Source: Theristus sp. LFF4_11
Lineage: Eukaryota; Nematoda; Chromadorea; Monhysterida; Xyalidae
DNA length: 64,000 nucleotides
Direction of reading: 5' to 3'
Assembly (NCBI GenBank): GCA_030248135.1
Contig: JASANC010000657.1
Span: 20,203 to 84,202, forward strand
Position 1 is the stretch's first letter. Each line of letters starts with the position of its first letter. Made by a program: the position numbers and the translations under genes. Below are positions 23,201-34,257 of the stretch, piece by piece. Under the pieces are notes generated by a model. The model ran no database searches. It was not told where the DNA came from and saw nothing but the letters and a program-made list of their open reading frames with translations.

Positions 23201-25099
23201 TTCTTCCATTCACGCTTGTATGTATTTGCAACATCATGCACAATCGCACAGGCACTCACCGATGCATGTGCTTGTGAACATCATGTGCGTGACACAAAAG
23301 AAAGCTGTAAAAATGTGCTGCTCGAAAGAGTTTTGTTCGGATAACAAAGCCGAGTATCCCCTTTCTCTCCTTTGTCGTTGTCAAACAAAAGCCCCACTCA
23401 AAAAACGGCCAAAATTCCAGGTCGCCGTGTCGTGGAGAACGTCACAAGACGCGCGATCGGCCACTCGCGACCACCGATACAGAGTCGATTTGGCCTCGGC
23501 GCGAATCCGGCAGTCAACAACAGCACTAATAATAATAATAGTAACTTTATCGGTGGCACCGGCCGCGCGATGCGGTTCGCCTGTCGCGAGTGCTCGCAGG
23601 TGCGATATAAAAATGACGTTCTTGTCTGGAGACCGGGCACTTGTCCGCCACAGTGTTGTCTCTGTGGTGTGAACTGTTTTCTCGAAGTTGCCAGTAATGT
23701 TCCAATTGACCAACAAAAACCGCTAGCGTTTCTTTTTGAAAACAACAAACTTGCACAGGTGTTCACGATCCAGCCGCTCGGCTCCGGCGCCAGCGACCGC
23801 TTCAAACAGCTCCGCGGGCACGTCGACCGCCGCCACCTGCCCGCAGACACGATCCTCTATCGGTGCTCCGCGTGCAACTTCTACGCGCAGTCGTATCGGC
23901 CGGTGTTCGGGCACGTTCGCGAGGGCCACGGACCGTCGACCAACGCCAGGGTGATCTCGCAGGTTCGGCTTCACCTTCAACAGTCTCTTCAATGTGCTGT
24001 TTTATGCTGTGTTATGTTTCTATGTTTTATGCTGTTTTATGCTACTTTATGCTGTTATATGCTGCTTCTATTTTGTCTTTCGCTGTTTTATGCGGTTTCA
24101 TGCCATTTCAACTTGAAAAACTGAAAATCGATAACGTATAGAGTTTTGTTTTCTTTTTTTCTTTGCAGCTCGACCAACACGCCGAAATTCGCAAGCGCTA
24201 TTTTGAGAAGTGCTTTCCGGACGCGGTGCCTGTCATCAGAGGTTACGTTCAGCAAGCAGACGGCAGCACTGGCTGGTCGGATGGCAACAGTTTTAGTGAT
24301 GCCGCGGATGCGAACTTTGATACGGGTGGTTCGCTATCTGCGATGGATTCGCTGGGTAGGGTTCAGCGGAATTATTCTTGGTTGATTTGAATGGTTTTTT
24401 TTAATGTGTGCTGCTGATCTATTGGCTGCAGTCTTCAGACTGGAACAAGGATTTGCAGAAGAGAGACGCAACCAGTCAAACTGTAAAACAAGTGCAGTTT
24501 GTGCATTCTGGTACTTAAATCTGACATGCTGGTTGGCTACGTCGAGCTGGTTGGACCAATCAGTGCGCTCAATTCAAAATCAGCAGTCGTCATCCGTTTC
24601 AGCGCGTCCCACTATGGTGCACCAGCGAAGCGTATTCGACGGGCACAACAGCGACTATTTCTTTCGCGATCACACCCGTTCCGGTATCGTTAAACTTGAG
24701 CCGTCCGACGGCAGCGGCGACGTCGACGCCGGGCGGCATCAGTTTGGATCGTCGACTCCGCCCACCAACCAATCACCGTCGTTGCTGATGCGCGACGATG
24801 CGCCCGCTGGCGGCCTCCACGGCGGCGGCAGTCCGCCGTTCTCGCTGAGTCGTCCGTCGAACGTGCGAACGAGCACCGTCGATGCGGAGCAATCGCCGCG
24901 GCACCAACCCGGCGGCGATCAATTCACCTCCGGCTCTGGTAGCGGCAGCGGCAGTCGAACGGTGCCGCCCGGCCGATGGCACTGCGACGCGCAGGGATGC
25001 ACGTTCGTGACGAGAGACCTGAACGAGTGGTCGACGCACGTCAATCGGTGCCACGCACAGCAGCAGCAGCAGAGCGTGCGCGCGATGCAGACGCGTTGA
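14268..25099 (+). CDS. Large modular zinc-finger protein, 20 exons, 1,607 residues
   Basis: In-phase exons: 14268-14507, 14823-14933, 15271-15490, 15770-15907, 16267-16482, 16882-17088, 17364-17651, 17980-18214, 18469-18798, 18937-19261, 19762-20074, 20278-20358, about 20595-20899, 21373-21789, 22065-22259, 22999-23134, 23421-23599, 23759-23962, 24169-24355 and 24603-25099. The sum is 4,824 nt, exactly 1,608 codons. The protein has seven copies of a double-finger module and one final single finger (CDAQGC...H-x4-H). A module is a C-x2-C finger, a His/Arg-rich helix, a second finger of the form F-x-C-x4-C...H...H, and often a helix ending in a CF or CFP word (RKRYFEKCFP, QLMKECFP, EWMQRCF, QKTDECFP). 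Ser/Thr/Asn-rich or acidic linkers separate modules. A nuclear DNA- or RNA-binding role is inferred from the fingers only. I recognise no named family. Poly(A) signal AATAAA at 25493-25498. Confidence 0.85.
16601..16652. mobile_element. MITE family A, half copy
   Basis: Only the right arm is present (GCATCACGAGGTCACC then AACCAATCAGCTGATTG), in an intron of the zinc-finger gene. Confidence 0.55.
22429..22778 (+). mobile_element. tRNA-derived SINE with 13-bp target duplication
   Basis: 350-bp retroposon in an intron of the zinc-finger gene. The head has pol III promoter boxes: an A-box-like TGGCTGAGTGGATAGCAC region near 22440 and a perfect B box GGTTCGAATCC at 22483-22493. The anticodon-loop-like CTTCCAA resembles tRNA-Gly(TCC), but the stem is degenerate. 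The 3' end is a (CAA)n-type tail. It is flanked by the perfect direct repeat ACGGACTTATCGC (22416-22428 and 22779-22791). No ORF; it would need a LINE partner for mobility. Confidence 0.88.
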
Positions 25100-25796
25100 G
25101 GGTGACACTGGTGATTGCTCGGATTGCGGGCGTTGCGACGCTGTTGTTGTTGTTCTTTGTGTCGGTGTCGGCACCAATTTCGTGGTTTCGATTCGTGTAT
25201 CGTTGTGGGATTTTGTGGGCCGTTTTCTGTTTCATTTTGCTGCATTTTGGATTAATTTGAATATTCCATGATGTTGTTGTTGTTGTTGTATGCCACCATG
25301 TACACGGTTGTTTCGGTTTTTATGCGATTTCTGCTGTTTTTTTGTGCTTGCTTGCTTGCTACTGCCAGTTTTTCATTGTTCGACACACTTTTTGTTTAAT
25401 ATTTCATAACGTTTCTCGCTTGCCTGCATGTGTCCTGGTTTCGTTTGGAATTTTGATGGTGTATCATCGAGTATTCAATGAAGTAAAACGGCAATAAATG
25501 TCATGAAATGAGCGCAATCTGATTTTGCTCTCTGTGACTGTTGCTCACGGTACGTCAACAAAAATCGTTTATCTGATCTTCAAACAAATAAGGTACTCAA
25601 GTCATTCAGAATCTCTCGTTACAAACGAAACGAATCACTGAATACCGTTATTTTATGTACAGTGTACATACAAGGTCACAGGTGAACAGAGCGTCTAATT
25701 GAAACTACAAAAACGTTTGTAAAACCACGTTAGATGTTTCTGCCCGTTGTGTGTGTGTGTGTGTGTGGATCGTAACTGCTGTCAAGAAGAAGCGTC

Positions 25797-28700
25797 TCAA
25801 TAGCAGATGTGTGCCTTCATCAGCGACTGAACAGCATCGGCCGGGACGACCTTGAATATCACCCGCTCGTTTGCGTTCGTGAATCGAACGTTCATTCTGA
25901 TGAACTGACATGGAATCATGCGAATCCGGCGGCCTGCGGGAAATGCAACTGCGGTTGGCTGTTTATGGGCACATGAAAGCGGTTTTATAAAACAACTACG
26001 GGTAAGTATTTTTATACCTGCGAGTCATTGTGCGCGCGTACAGTCTAAATAACAAATCCAGCTAGCTGATTGGTTGATGCATGAAATTCGGTGCGTGAAT
26101 TGCTGCGGAGGCGGCGTTTGGCTTGCATAGAATCCATACATCTCGTGAGCGCAACCAATCAGCTAATAGGATACGTTATTGAGGTAGACTGTAGGTACAC
26201 AGCACTGGTGCAGATACGAAGACACAACAGTTTCATGCGCGATGCTGAAATATGGAACTCAAAGTTTGTGAATCAGTGTCAAGAACCCCGAATGCAGGAT
26301 ATGCGTTCGGTTTACTCTGGTAATTTTTGAATTGTGGCATCAAGCATGAAACTATTTTCCTTTCCCATACGTCTGCAAACGCAGTGAGCCCAGAACCAGA
26401 AACGAGAAGACGATATTGTATTACTCATGAACCACATGCAGCACTGTAAAATGTCTTTCAATAAAAAATGTTACTCAGATTCGCAGCGATTTTTGTGGTG
26501 CTTTGAATTTCATAGCATTCACCTGAACAGAACTTTTGTTGCGCTGGCAAGTTGCTCATCGTGTTGCCCGCGTGTATCGTCACCATGCTGCCGTTGTTGA
26601 CGCCGTCGTCGCACTGGAAATGCGTGTGCAAAATGCTATGCTTCAGATAACATATAACTATAACATAACAGTCATTTGTTTTGCGCAGCGTGCTGTTGAT
26701 GTTCGGTAACGCGCAGCTTTTTTGCAGCATACACAGCGCAAATGTGTATGAGTAAAACGGAGATCGGCTGAGTGTGGAAGATCTTTATACAACTCCGATC
26801 CCGTTCGCACGTCCTCCACGAGCTCCGTGTGTTGTGCGCAAAAGTGACAGGTTTAAACGAGCATGCTGTACTTATGATTGTGAAGTACGGAATGGCCGAT
26901 TAAACATGGCAGCTTTTTTCAGGGTCAAGGGACGCGAGAAATTTGAATAAAAGAAAAAAGACGTTCAAAAATCTAATTGTCAAATTTGACGTGTCTTTTT
27001 AAACGAATTGATTCTTCCTGCTCTGTTGTTCATTCTTTTTCACTTGCACACACGATTGGGAATTATCTTTTCTGAAAAGACAACTCCTAGTCTGCGACTG
27101 ATCCCGCCTTGATGGAGAATACAAGGGGTGCCTTATTTATTCGGCAATACTATAACGCACCCCGACTTCGGAGAGGCTGGTCGCGTCGATGCCGATCTTG
27201 ATTTGGCCGGGCAGGAGCACTTGGCAGTTGCGCACGTACGGGGCGTCGCCGCCGTCGCCGTTGGCAGCCACAGTCAAATTGCGATAAAAGTCGTCAAGGC
27301 TCACGAGCATGTTGCACGCTGGAAAACACACGCACACTGCAACATAATGCGAGCGTTGTGGTCCGTGATTTGATTGTGATCTGCTCTTTTGCATATCCGA
27401 GACGCAATGCGCGCATACAAATAAAACAGTTTTATAATGACGCTGGAATTGCTACATACAGATTGAAACTTCGTGCCTTAATTCGCTAAAAAAACGTAAA
27501 ACGTTAAAACGCTAAATTCGTGCCTTAATTGGACACATTTTCTCAGTCGTCTTTTTTTATTTGTAGTTGCTCTTTCTGCCTGCCCCCCCCCCATTCCACC
27601 GGTTCCAGAGACCTGATGGTCCCGTAGACCCTTGCCACACAAGGGCAGAGGGCATTTCTTCCAGTCGCTCTAATCTCTCCTTTTTCACAAAAGAATGATT
27701 CGTATTATTAATTTCTCACGATAGTCGTTTTCGAGGAAATCAACGTGCACGGTGGCGGATTCGTGGGGCGAGAATCGATACAACACCTCGGCGATGTTGC
27801 CGCGCGACACGACCACCAGCACCGACTCGTCCTGATCAGGCAAACCGTCGCACACGTCCACCGAGTCGCTATCGGCCGGCCACTCTGCTCGGGCGCCCGT
27901 TCGCGGGTCCCTCAGTTGCCAGCCGTCGACGACCTGGAAGACAACGAAGTGAATCATACTGATACGGAATATTGTCGATTTTTTTCGGTGCTGGCGACTC
28001 AATGCGTCTGCCTGTAGGCGTCCAAAGGGACACTAGTTTCAAGCTTTATGCGGCAATTCAAAATCGCCCAAGTGACACGGCCTTGCTTTGGGCAAGTCGG
28101 AGCACTTTACCAGTTGTTGAATTCCCGCGTCACGCATGAAATTGTCTGTCTTATTTTTTCCCTTTCTAGGCGCGCATTAAGTATCGGGACAAAATGAAAG
28201 ATAAACTCATGAAACTGATGAGAATATTGTGGAAGCACCAGACAATGCTGTTCATCAGTTTGATTGACACCCACTCACCCACCATTCCCGTGAAAATAGC
28301 ACGCCACCGTTTCACGTTTTCAAGAAACATTCTTTACCTTGTGTAACGTGAGATATTTGGCGTGTTGACTGTTGAGTATTATCTTTCTTATTAAACGTGT
28401 TCCCAATATGCGTTTGCACGCAAAGATAGCGAAAATGTTTCGTGGCTGCGCGGCAATTTGAATTCAGCAAAAACTAAACGTATCATGACGGCAGATTTGT
28501 GCAAGAAATTGAGAAAGAACTGATCAGAATCTCACCAAGAAAATTTAGTTCATTTCACATTAGAACTACGTTGGGGCGCAAAACAATTTTTCAGCTGTGC
28601 GGTTTTTCCACACGTCGTTCAACATTACTCCGCCTCTTTCGCACGAAAAGATAATAACTTTATTTTGTGGAAACTACAGTTACAAAGAATGTACCAGAAG

Positions 28701-29862
28701 TTTTGGCTCTTCACCGCCGCAAGCGACGTCTGCCGCTTCGACCGTCAGTTGCACATTTTGGTCGGGCGCTGCTCTGACTTTCAGTGAGCACAACCCATAT
28801 CGGTTCGCGGTGTCTAATACGTACACGCCGGGTTTCGTGATCACCATTTCACAGGGTGCTGAAAATTCATTTCAGACGCATTTGTGAACGTCCTGTGTGA
28901 AAAGAAAACGGTGTGCACTTGTGAACTGGTGAATAACACAGTAATGAATGATGTGTGCCACCGCACAAAACAACACTGACCAGCTTCAGGAGGAGAAACA
29001 GTCGGGCAGTTCCAAAGCAAGGTTCATTTATTTGTTTCGTTGTTCTGGTGTGAGTCTTGTTGCGTTGTGGTGTGGTGAGTTTTTGAATTTTTTAAACCAC
29101 ACGCAGAAAAAGATTGCATCATGCGCTACAAAACCGCCTGCACTGCATCCTGCACTGCACACGTAGAAAATAGTGCATGATGCAGTGCATGAGGCAAGTT
29201 TTTGCCGCATGCAGCTGATCGATGAACCACAATATAAGTGGTACATTTCGTCGTCGTTTACTCGTTTGTGTGCCATTGATTTCACTGATGTTGTTTTTGT
29301 CTTCGACTTACTTGTAGCTGCAGTCGCATTGACATGCTCCGTGTTGCCTCCGTTTGTTTCACCTACAGCCAATGTGTGTTTTTTTTTAATCTTAACAGTT
29401 CATCTTAACCTGATAAGTTGACCAGTTGGCTGCTGGTAACTGGTTGGTCGTCGTCCTGGCACAAGCAACCAATCAGCAGCCTGCGTACTTTCACTCAATG
29501 GGTTTTGACTTTTTTGGCCACATACTTACCAGCTGGTTCGTCATGTTGCATGCCCAGCATCCCTGCAAGCAGTGAACAAGCAGTCAATCAGTAGCCTACG
29601 CGTACTTTCACTCAATAGGGTGTGACTTTTTTGGTCACACACTTACATACCAACTGATGCGTCATGTTGCATGCTCATCATCGCTGCAAGCATGCCTGTA
29701 AGCATTTGTTGCACTGTTCTCAAAGTTTTTTTAAATTGTTCACAAATTTTCTGCTATACTTTTCACTGAACCACCTGTGTCGAACGGTATACATGCCATG
29801 ACCACGGCTGGAAACATCGAAACGAACAATACTGTTTCGACAATGTTCAGTTTTGTGTTCAT
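25797..29862 (-). CDS. CRHBP: Corticotropin-releasing factor-binding protein
   Basis: Six in-phase minus-strand exons, 29862-29775, 28858-28695, 27933-27720, 27318-27161, 26613-26523 and 25933-25797, encode 283 residues. Residues 1 to about 23 are a signal peptide (hydrophobic VLFVSMFPAVVMA). The mature part follows the vertebrate CRF-BP plan: a 22-residue Cys-to-Cys loop (CEMVITKP...YGLC), VVDGWQLRD, the SRGNIAEVLYRFSPHESA strand, PCNM with YVRNCQV, GSMVTIHAG with KFCSG, and NERVIFKVV near the C-terminus. Cysteine positions match the family's disulfide pattern. CRF-BPs are secreted proteins that bind and sequester CRF-like peptide hormones. The protein is a little shorter than the human one (322) because the C-terminal tail is missing. 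A MITE lies against the donor of exon 4. The ATG follows a CAG by 5 nt. Confidence 0.9.
26058..26174. mobile_element. MITE family A copy
   Basis: Shortened palindromic copy in a CRHBP intron: AGCTAGCTGATTGGTTG at left, TGCGGAGGCGG inside, CGCAACCAATCAGCTAATAG at right. Confidence 0.65.
26330..26400. repeat. Dispersed repeat family C fragment
   Basis: Short copy with CATGAAACTATTTTCC and ACGTCTGCAAACGCAGTGAG, matching family C copies elsewhere in inverted orientation (see 35570-35712). Confidence 0.5.
26883..27157. mobile_element. MITE family B copy 2, adjacent to CRHBP splice donor
   Basis: About 270 bp, with the family B inner words (ACATGGCAGCTTTTTTCAGG; CTGATCCCGCCTTGATGG) and inverted ends. 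Read on the minus strand, CRHBP intron 4 begins GTGCGT, then the TA target and the element end TAGTATTGCCGAATAA. Confidence 0.85.
27983..28178. repeat. Dispersed repeat family C copy
   Basis: About 190 bp in a CRHBP intron. Landmarks: GACTCAATGCGTCTGC at left, then CTTTATGCGGCAATTCAAAAT, AGTGACACGG, and ATTCCCGCGTCACGCATGAA at right. The outer words are partly inverted relative to each other, so the family is probably a small TIR element. Confidence 0.6.
29459..29700. repeat. Tandem duplication, period about 116 bp
   Basis: Two head-to-tail copies. Both contain CGTACTTTCACTCAAT followed by GGGTKTGACTTTTTTGG, a TTAC block, and GTCATGTTGCATGC. Ends contain an AACCAATCAGC word like MITE family A. 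It lies between CRHBP exons 1 and 2 and upstream of exon 1 is free of it. Confidence 0.6.
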
Positions 29863-30723
29863 TTTCGCTGTTTTTGAAGCTTTTTTTCGTTTTATGTGTT
29901 TGTCTTTCAGACCAGTTTTTTTTGATTGACTAGCACAATACAAAGCTGTGTACAGTATGTTTCTTGAAATCTATCAGATTTTTTCGTAAAGTACAGAGCA
30001 AACGAAACTTTCACTTAGAATGTACGGTCTTCGTAAGAAGTAGATTATAAGATAGTCTTTGTTGGCACCACAAAATTCCATTTAAGGCTAAAAGGTACGT
30101 CTTCTTTCCAACGCGATCCTTTCTTTCTTGTTTTACAAGCTCTGCTGAGAAAACAGGTCTGTAGCCGTAGAAACATACTGCAATTGTGGAAGTATACTGG
30201 TGTCTGGTGATGATTTTTGAAAATACAAGACAATGCCAGTCGTCAAAAGATGAGCTCAACACAGACCACCTGAATTTCTTGTCGGCGCACAGGTTGAATG
30301 TGGGTTTGGATCTTTTCGTGGCAATTTTAGCTATGAAAGCAAAATGACCGAAAACCCACCCACCCACGACCAAACAAACGTGCATTTGAACGTCGGTTGG
30401 ATCTTTTCGTGGTATTTTTAGCTACGAAACCGAGAGAAACGATTGAAAACCCACGTTCAATCTGTGCATCAACAAAAGACCAATTCATGCACACAATTTT
30501 GTAAATTTGAAAATAAAAATTTTTGAAAAAAGTAGAATTTTATGTGACGACCTTGTGGAAGAAGGTCTTATAAAACGAAGATTAGGAACGGATTAAAGAG
30601 TTCGTCTTTTTTTTAGTAAAAATTAGTGTTTTCTGCACAGATTTTGATAGGGCTGAATCTTTAGCATTACAGTTTCAGCTGTTAATCCACCATCAGAGTT
30701 TTTATTGCCCCCCGTGTCCCCCA

Positions 30724-30962
30724 CAACACTACACAACACAACACAACACAACACAACACAACACAACACAACACAACACAACACAACACAACACAACACA
30801 ACACAACACAACACAACACAACACAACACAACACAACACAACACAACACAACACAACAACGCAACAACACAACACAACACAACACAACACAACACAACAC
30901 AACACAACACAACACAACACAACACAACACAACACAACAACGCAACAACACAACAACAACGC
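30724..30962. repeat. Pentanucleotide microsatellite (ACACA)n
   Basis: About 240 bp of ACACA/CACAA units with two short ACAACGCAACA interruptions. It is open in several frames because the unit has no stop; those frames are not genes. Confidence 0.95.
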
Positions 30963-31136
30963 AGCAAATAAATGCGCCCAAGTACGACTGTTTCCATCTC
31001 CCCTGGAGCTAATCAACTGCCGATCGACCAGGCAACAAATTGCAACGTGCGCGGAGTATCCGCCCCCAATAATGACACAGTCACAAATGTGAACAGCACA
31101 GCAACACACAGTCACTCGATACGATACCACAGCATA

Positions 31137-31405
31137 TACGGTATGGCCGGTTAAACATGGCAGCTTTTTTCAGGGTGCAAGGAGCGCGCGAATTTTGAAT
31201 GAAAGAAAAAAGACGTTCAGAAACTGTGTGCCAAATTTGACTCGTTTTTTAAACTAATGGATTATCCGCGCTATTCTGTTCATTCTTTATCCCTTGTACA
31301 CATGATTGGGAATTACGTTGGCTTTTTTTTGAAAAAGACAACTCCTAGTCTGCGGCTGATCCCGCCTTCATGGACTGCATCATTTATTCGGCCATACTGT
31401 ACATA
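31137..31405. mobile_element. MITE family B copy 3
   Basis: The best-preserved copy: left TACGGTATGGCCGGTTAA, right TTATTCGGCCATACTGTA, i.e. inverted repeats beginning CRGTATGGCCG next to TA. The CAGT-like tips and TA target fit Tc1/mariner or pogo-type transposases acting in trans. No ORF. Confidence 0.85.
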
Positions 31406-31788
31406 TATGACAGCGTATACGGTGCCTGTGGGTTTGTCTGTGAGTGTTATAAGCGAGCGCACTATGTGTAGACTGGGTCTTTTTTTCGTGATGTATAGGA
31501 CAGCACGGTTACTGGATGACTGAACTTACTGATTCTTATTGCTGACGAACTGACGACCCCAGTGAATACGTCGGTTACCTGTTGTGCAAATGATTGATTG
31601 ACTTTATTCGACACATAAAAACTTGGATTCAACACGATTGCAGAATTTGCAACCTAGAAACAATCGAAAAACGAGAAAATGTCGCGAACAAACAGGCACT
31701 GATCCGTGTTTGTAGAAACCGTAAAACAAGACAAAACAAAAAATCCGTTTTTTCACAAAAAAGTGTCATTTTTACAAATTGTACTCAC

Positions 31789-31836
31789 CAAAGTGAAAAG
31801 CAGAATCGAGGCCACCGCAGCCCGCTGCAATGCCAT
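31789..31836 (-). other. Possible orphan first exon with signal peptide
   Basis: On the minus strand, ATG at 31836 opens MALQRAAVASILLFTL and runs into a strong donor (GTGAGTAC) at phase 0. It looks like a signal-peptide exon. CRHBP exon 1 has its own ATG and signal peptide and needs no phase-0 partner, so this is either an alternative first exon, part of an unseen gene, or chance. Confidence 0.25.
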
Positions 31837-32589
31837 GTCGTCCAAATCGTCGTGTATGCAAAATCCTGGTTTCTAGGTGTTTCTGAAAGTCAACGTCATC
31901 GAGCTACAATACAAGAAGTGTCACCGAAAAAAACCGATTCTCTTGTAGGGCTTCCGGTGTGCATTGCTTTGCTAGCGAGTTTGACTTTTGGAGCCGGAAA
32001 TGTGGGCGGTGCAACGTGGGTTTGCTTGAGAAGCTCGGAAGCTTTATCACTGACATAACTTTTATGTGTGCTTTGTAATTTATTACGTTACATGTGCATG
32101 CATACTGTACCAGCTATAATTTCACGCCATAAGAACATAATGCAAATATGTAACTCCTTCTCACCGTGGTTGTAATTGATTGAAACCTTTCAGCGTGCAC
32201 AGCAGTGAAGCCCGTCCGCTAGGCTCGTTGTTGTTTTGATGAATTTCGTGTCCAAGGGGACACCCGACTGGTAACAACAATAAATCGCACGTCCAACATG
32301 CGCATAAAGTGCTCTGTTACTTTCTACTAACGGTGTTTGTACACGGTTCTTTGCACACCACACATTTCAATCCCCGCCTTTGCCTGAAACATAAACGTGT
32401 ATTATTCTTAATGGCGTGCCTGTGTGTTTGTGCGGTTATGCGGAAGGCAACCTATACGAAAAGCGAGAATCATTTCAATCAGAGCCTACATTGTGTTGTA
32501 TTTCATTGAGATGTTTCGTTTTTGTTTTCCAGTCACTGTAATGTGCACATTTGACTAATTGTCACGCAAACTTGACTCGACAATTCCCA

Positions 32590-32778
32590 GTGACACACAT
32601 GCAAGCAATCATGCTGAAATGCCATTCACGCACAACATATGTGGATGGTTCACTTCACAATAGCGGTATTGAATTGATGCCATCACAGTACGGTGGAGGT
32701 GGTATGATGAAAAAGCTGTCTCCGCGTCAAATGAATGGCCGCTTTTATGATGAAGCTGCGTCAGGCACCGCGGTGACA
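32590..32778 (+). other. Possible coding exon, unknown product
   Basis: Between a 3' splice site (ACAATTCCCAG, ending 32591) and a possible donor (GCG/GTGACA) lies an open frame with mixed composition (SQYGGGGMMKKLSPRQMNGR, FYDEAASG). I found no partner exons and recognise no domain. Confidence 0.2.
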
Positions 32779-33791
32779 TGCAATATGCACACATACATTG
32801 TGTTTGTAACATGTTTATCGTCAGAGATATACTCAAAAGTGACACTCATGTTTCTCACCAGCAATAACAACAACCATACAATCTGTCCTTTCACATATGC
32901 ACATCATGCATATATCGCGCAACACACCGACAACTCTTCTGACGTAAGCAGCTTGACAGACCGGACATGCACGTGGGCGTAATTGATGCAATGTACAGTA
33001 AGCAGCGTGCCTTCCACGTCATTCCATTCATTCGAGTTACTTTGTTGTTTTGGTAGATCTACGTATACTTTCGTATTTTGTCGGATAAGAATTTTGATAT
33101 TGAAGGCGTGGTGGTGGTGGATATGTATGGTATATTACATATAGGGCATGTTATAGACATGTGAAGTACAGTTTTTTGTGTCTTGCAAAATAATGACGAA
33201 CTAAACCTGAAAAAAGGTGTGGTCTTGGTGTTATTCTGAGATCCCGATCTGGTATACATTGCATGTCTGTATAACGAATAAAAATGGACACGATGATGGG
33301 TTTGTTGATTGCCTTTGTTTGTGCAAGCATGCATACATGAGCTAAAATGATGCACGCGGAAACATCTGGCAAACAACGATGATATTAGCTAAATAATTAT
33401 GAGCAAACATAAATAACACGGTACACATTCTGCCTGAACATCATAGTGGATGTCCAGACAGTTTCTTCAGTAGTACATTGTTTTTGGGACTTTTGTCTTT
33501 GGTAAATACGCAATTTACAAAACTTTGACGCCGTTGATTTCAGCAGCGGCCGTTTTTGTGGACCTATAACTGTGGTTTTTTTTGAACCTAAACGCATGTT
33601 TTTATGCAAAATTACAGTCAATACGCTGAAAGGTGACATGCAAACTGTAGGCCATGTTTTTCCGAATAAAAAGTTTTTCGTCTAAAAATGAGTCGCTCCG
33701 CTTTCCCAATCACACGTGTTTTGCGCAATATAATGTCACGGTTTAGATTTCCAGCACTTTTATTTCCGGAATTATTCACACCGCTCAAAGC

Positions 33792-34257
33792 TACCGTATT
33801 ACCCCCATTAAACCCCCCCCCCACCATTAATCCCCCCCCCCACCAATAAACCCCCACCCCCCCCCGACCAGTTTCCGAATAATCCCCCCCCCCACAAATA
33901 ATCCCCCATGGGGGATTATTGGAGACCTGTTTGAAACACATACCCAGCGAATTCAGTGGCTGGTTGCAGTGAAAATGATGAAATTGTGCTACCAAAGGCC
34001 CCAAATGGGTGAGTTAATAGTAATTTCATTACAAAAGGCTGTTATAAAAGGAAATTTCTATGTAGAGTAGAAATTTCTGCGACTTTCTTGCCTGCCATGC
34101 AATGTATTTTTGCCATTTTTCAACAAACCCCCACCCCTAGAATTTTTTTGTAAATAAACCCCCCCACCAATAATCCCCCCCCCACCAATAAACCCCCACC
34201 CCTAAAAGTCGCTGACGTATTAATCCCCCATGGGGGTTTATTGGGGGTAATACGGTA
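33792..34257. mobile_element. Foldback element with C-run arms
   Basis: Ends are inverted copies of TACCGTATTACCCCC (left) and GGGGGTAATACGGTA (right), about 466 bp apart. Inside are two blocks of CCCCCACCAATAA-type repeats (33810-33910 and 34125-34250), each ending in a perfect CCCCCATGGGGG palindrome. The C runs could form i-motif/G-quadruplex structures. No ORF. Confidence 0.75.

Noticed and set aside
29463..29700. CRISPR-like or satellite array
   Set aside because: Only two copies with a long period and no spacers; a simple tandem duplication in an animal intron.
30623..31130. Long open frames rich in Cys-Cys-Val or Thr-Gln-His-Asn
   Set aside because: They are translations of the ACACA microsatellite, whose unit lacks stops in several frames.
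32551..32982. 143-codon frame taken as a full gene
   Set aside because: Only 32590-32778 looks exon-like; the rest is AT-rich with no stop by chance. Kept only as a low-confidence possible exon.
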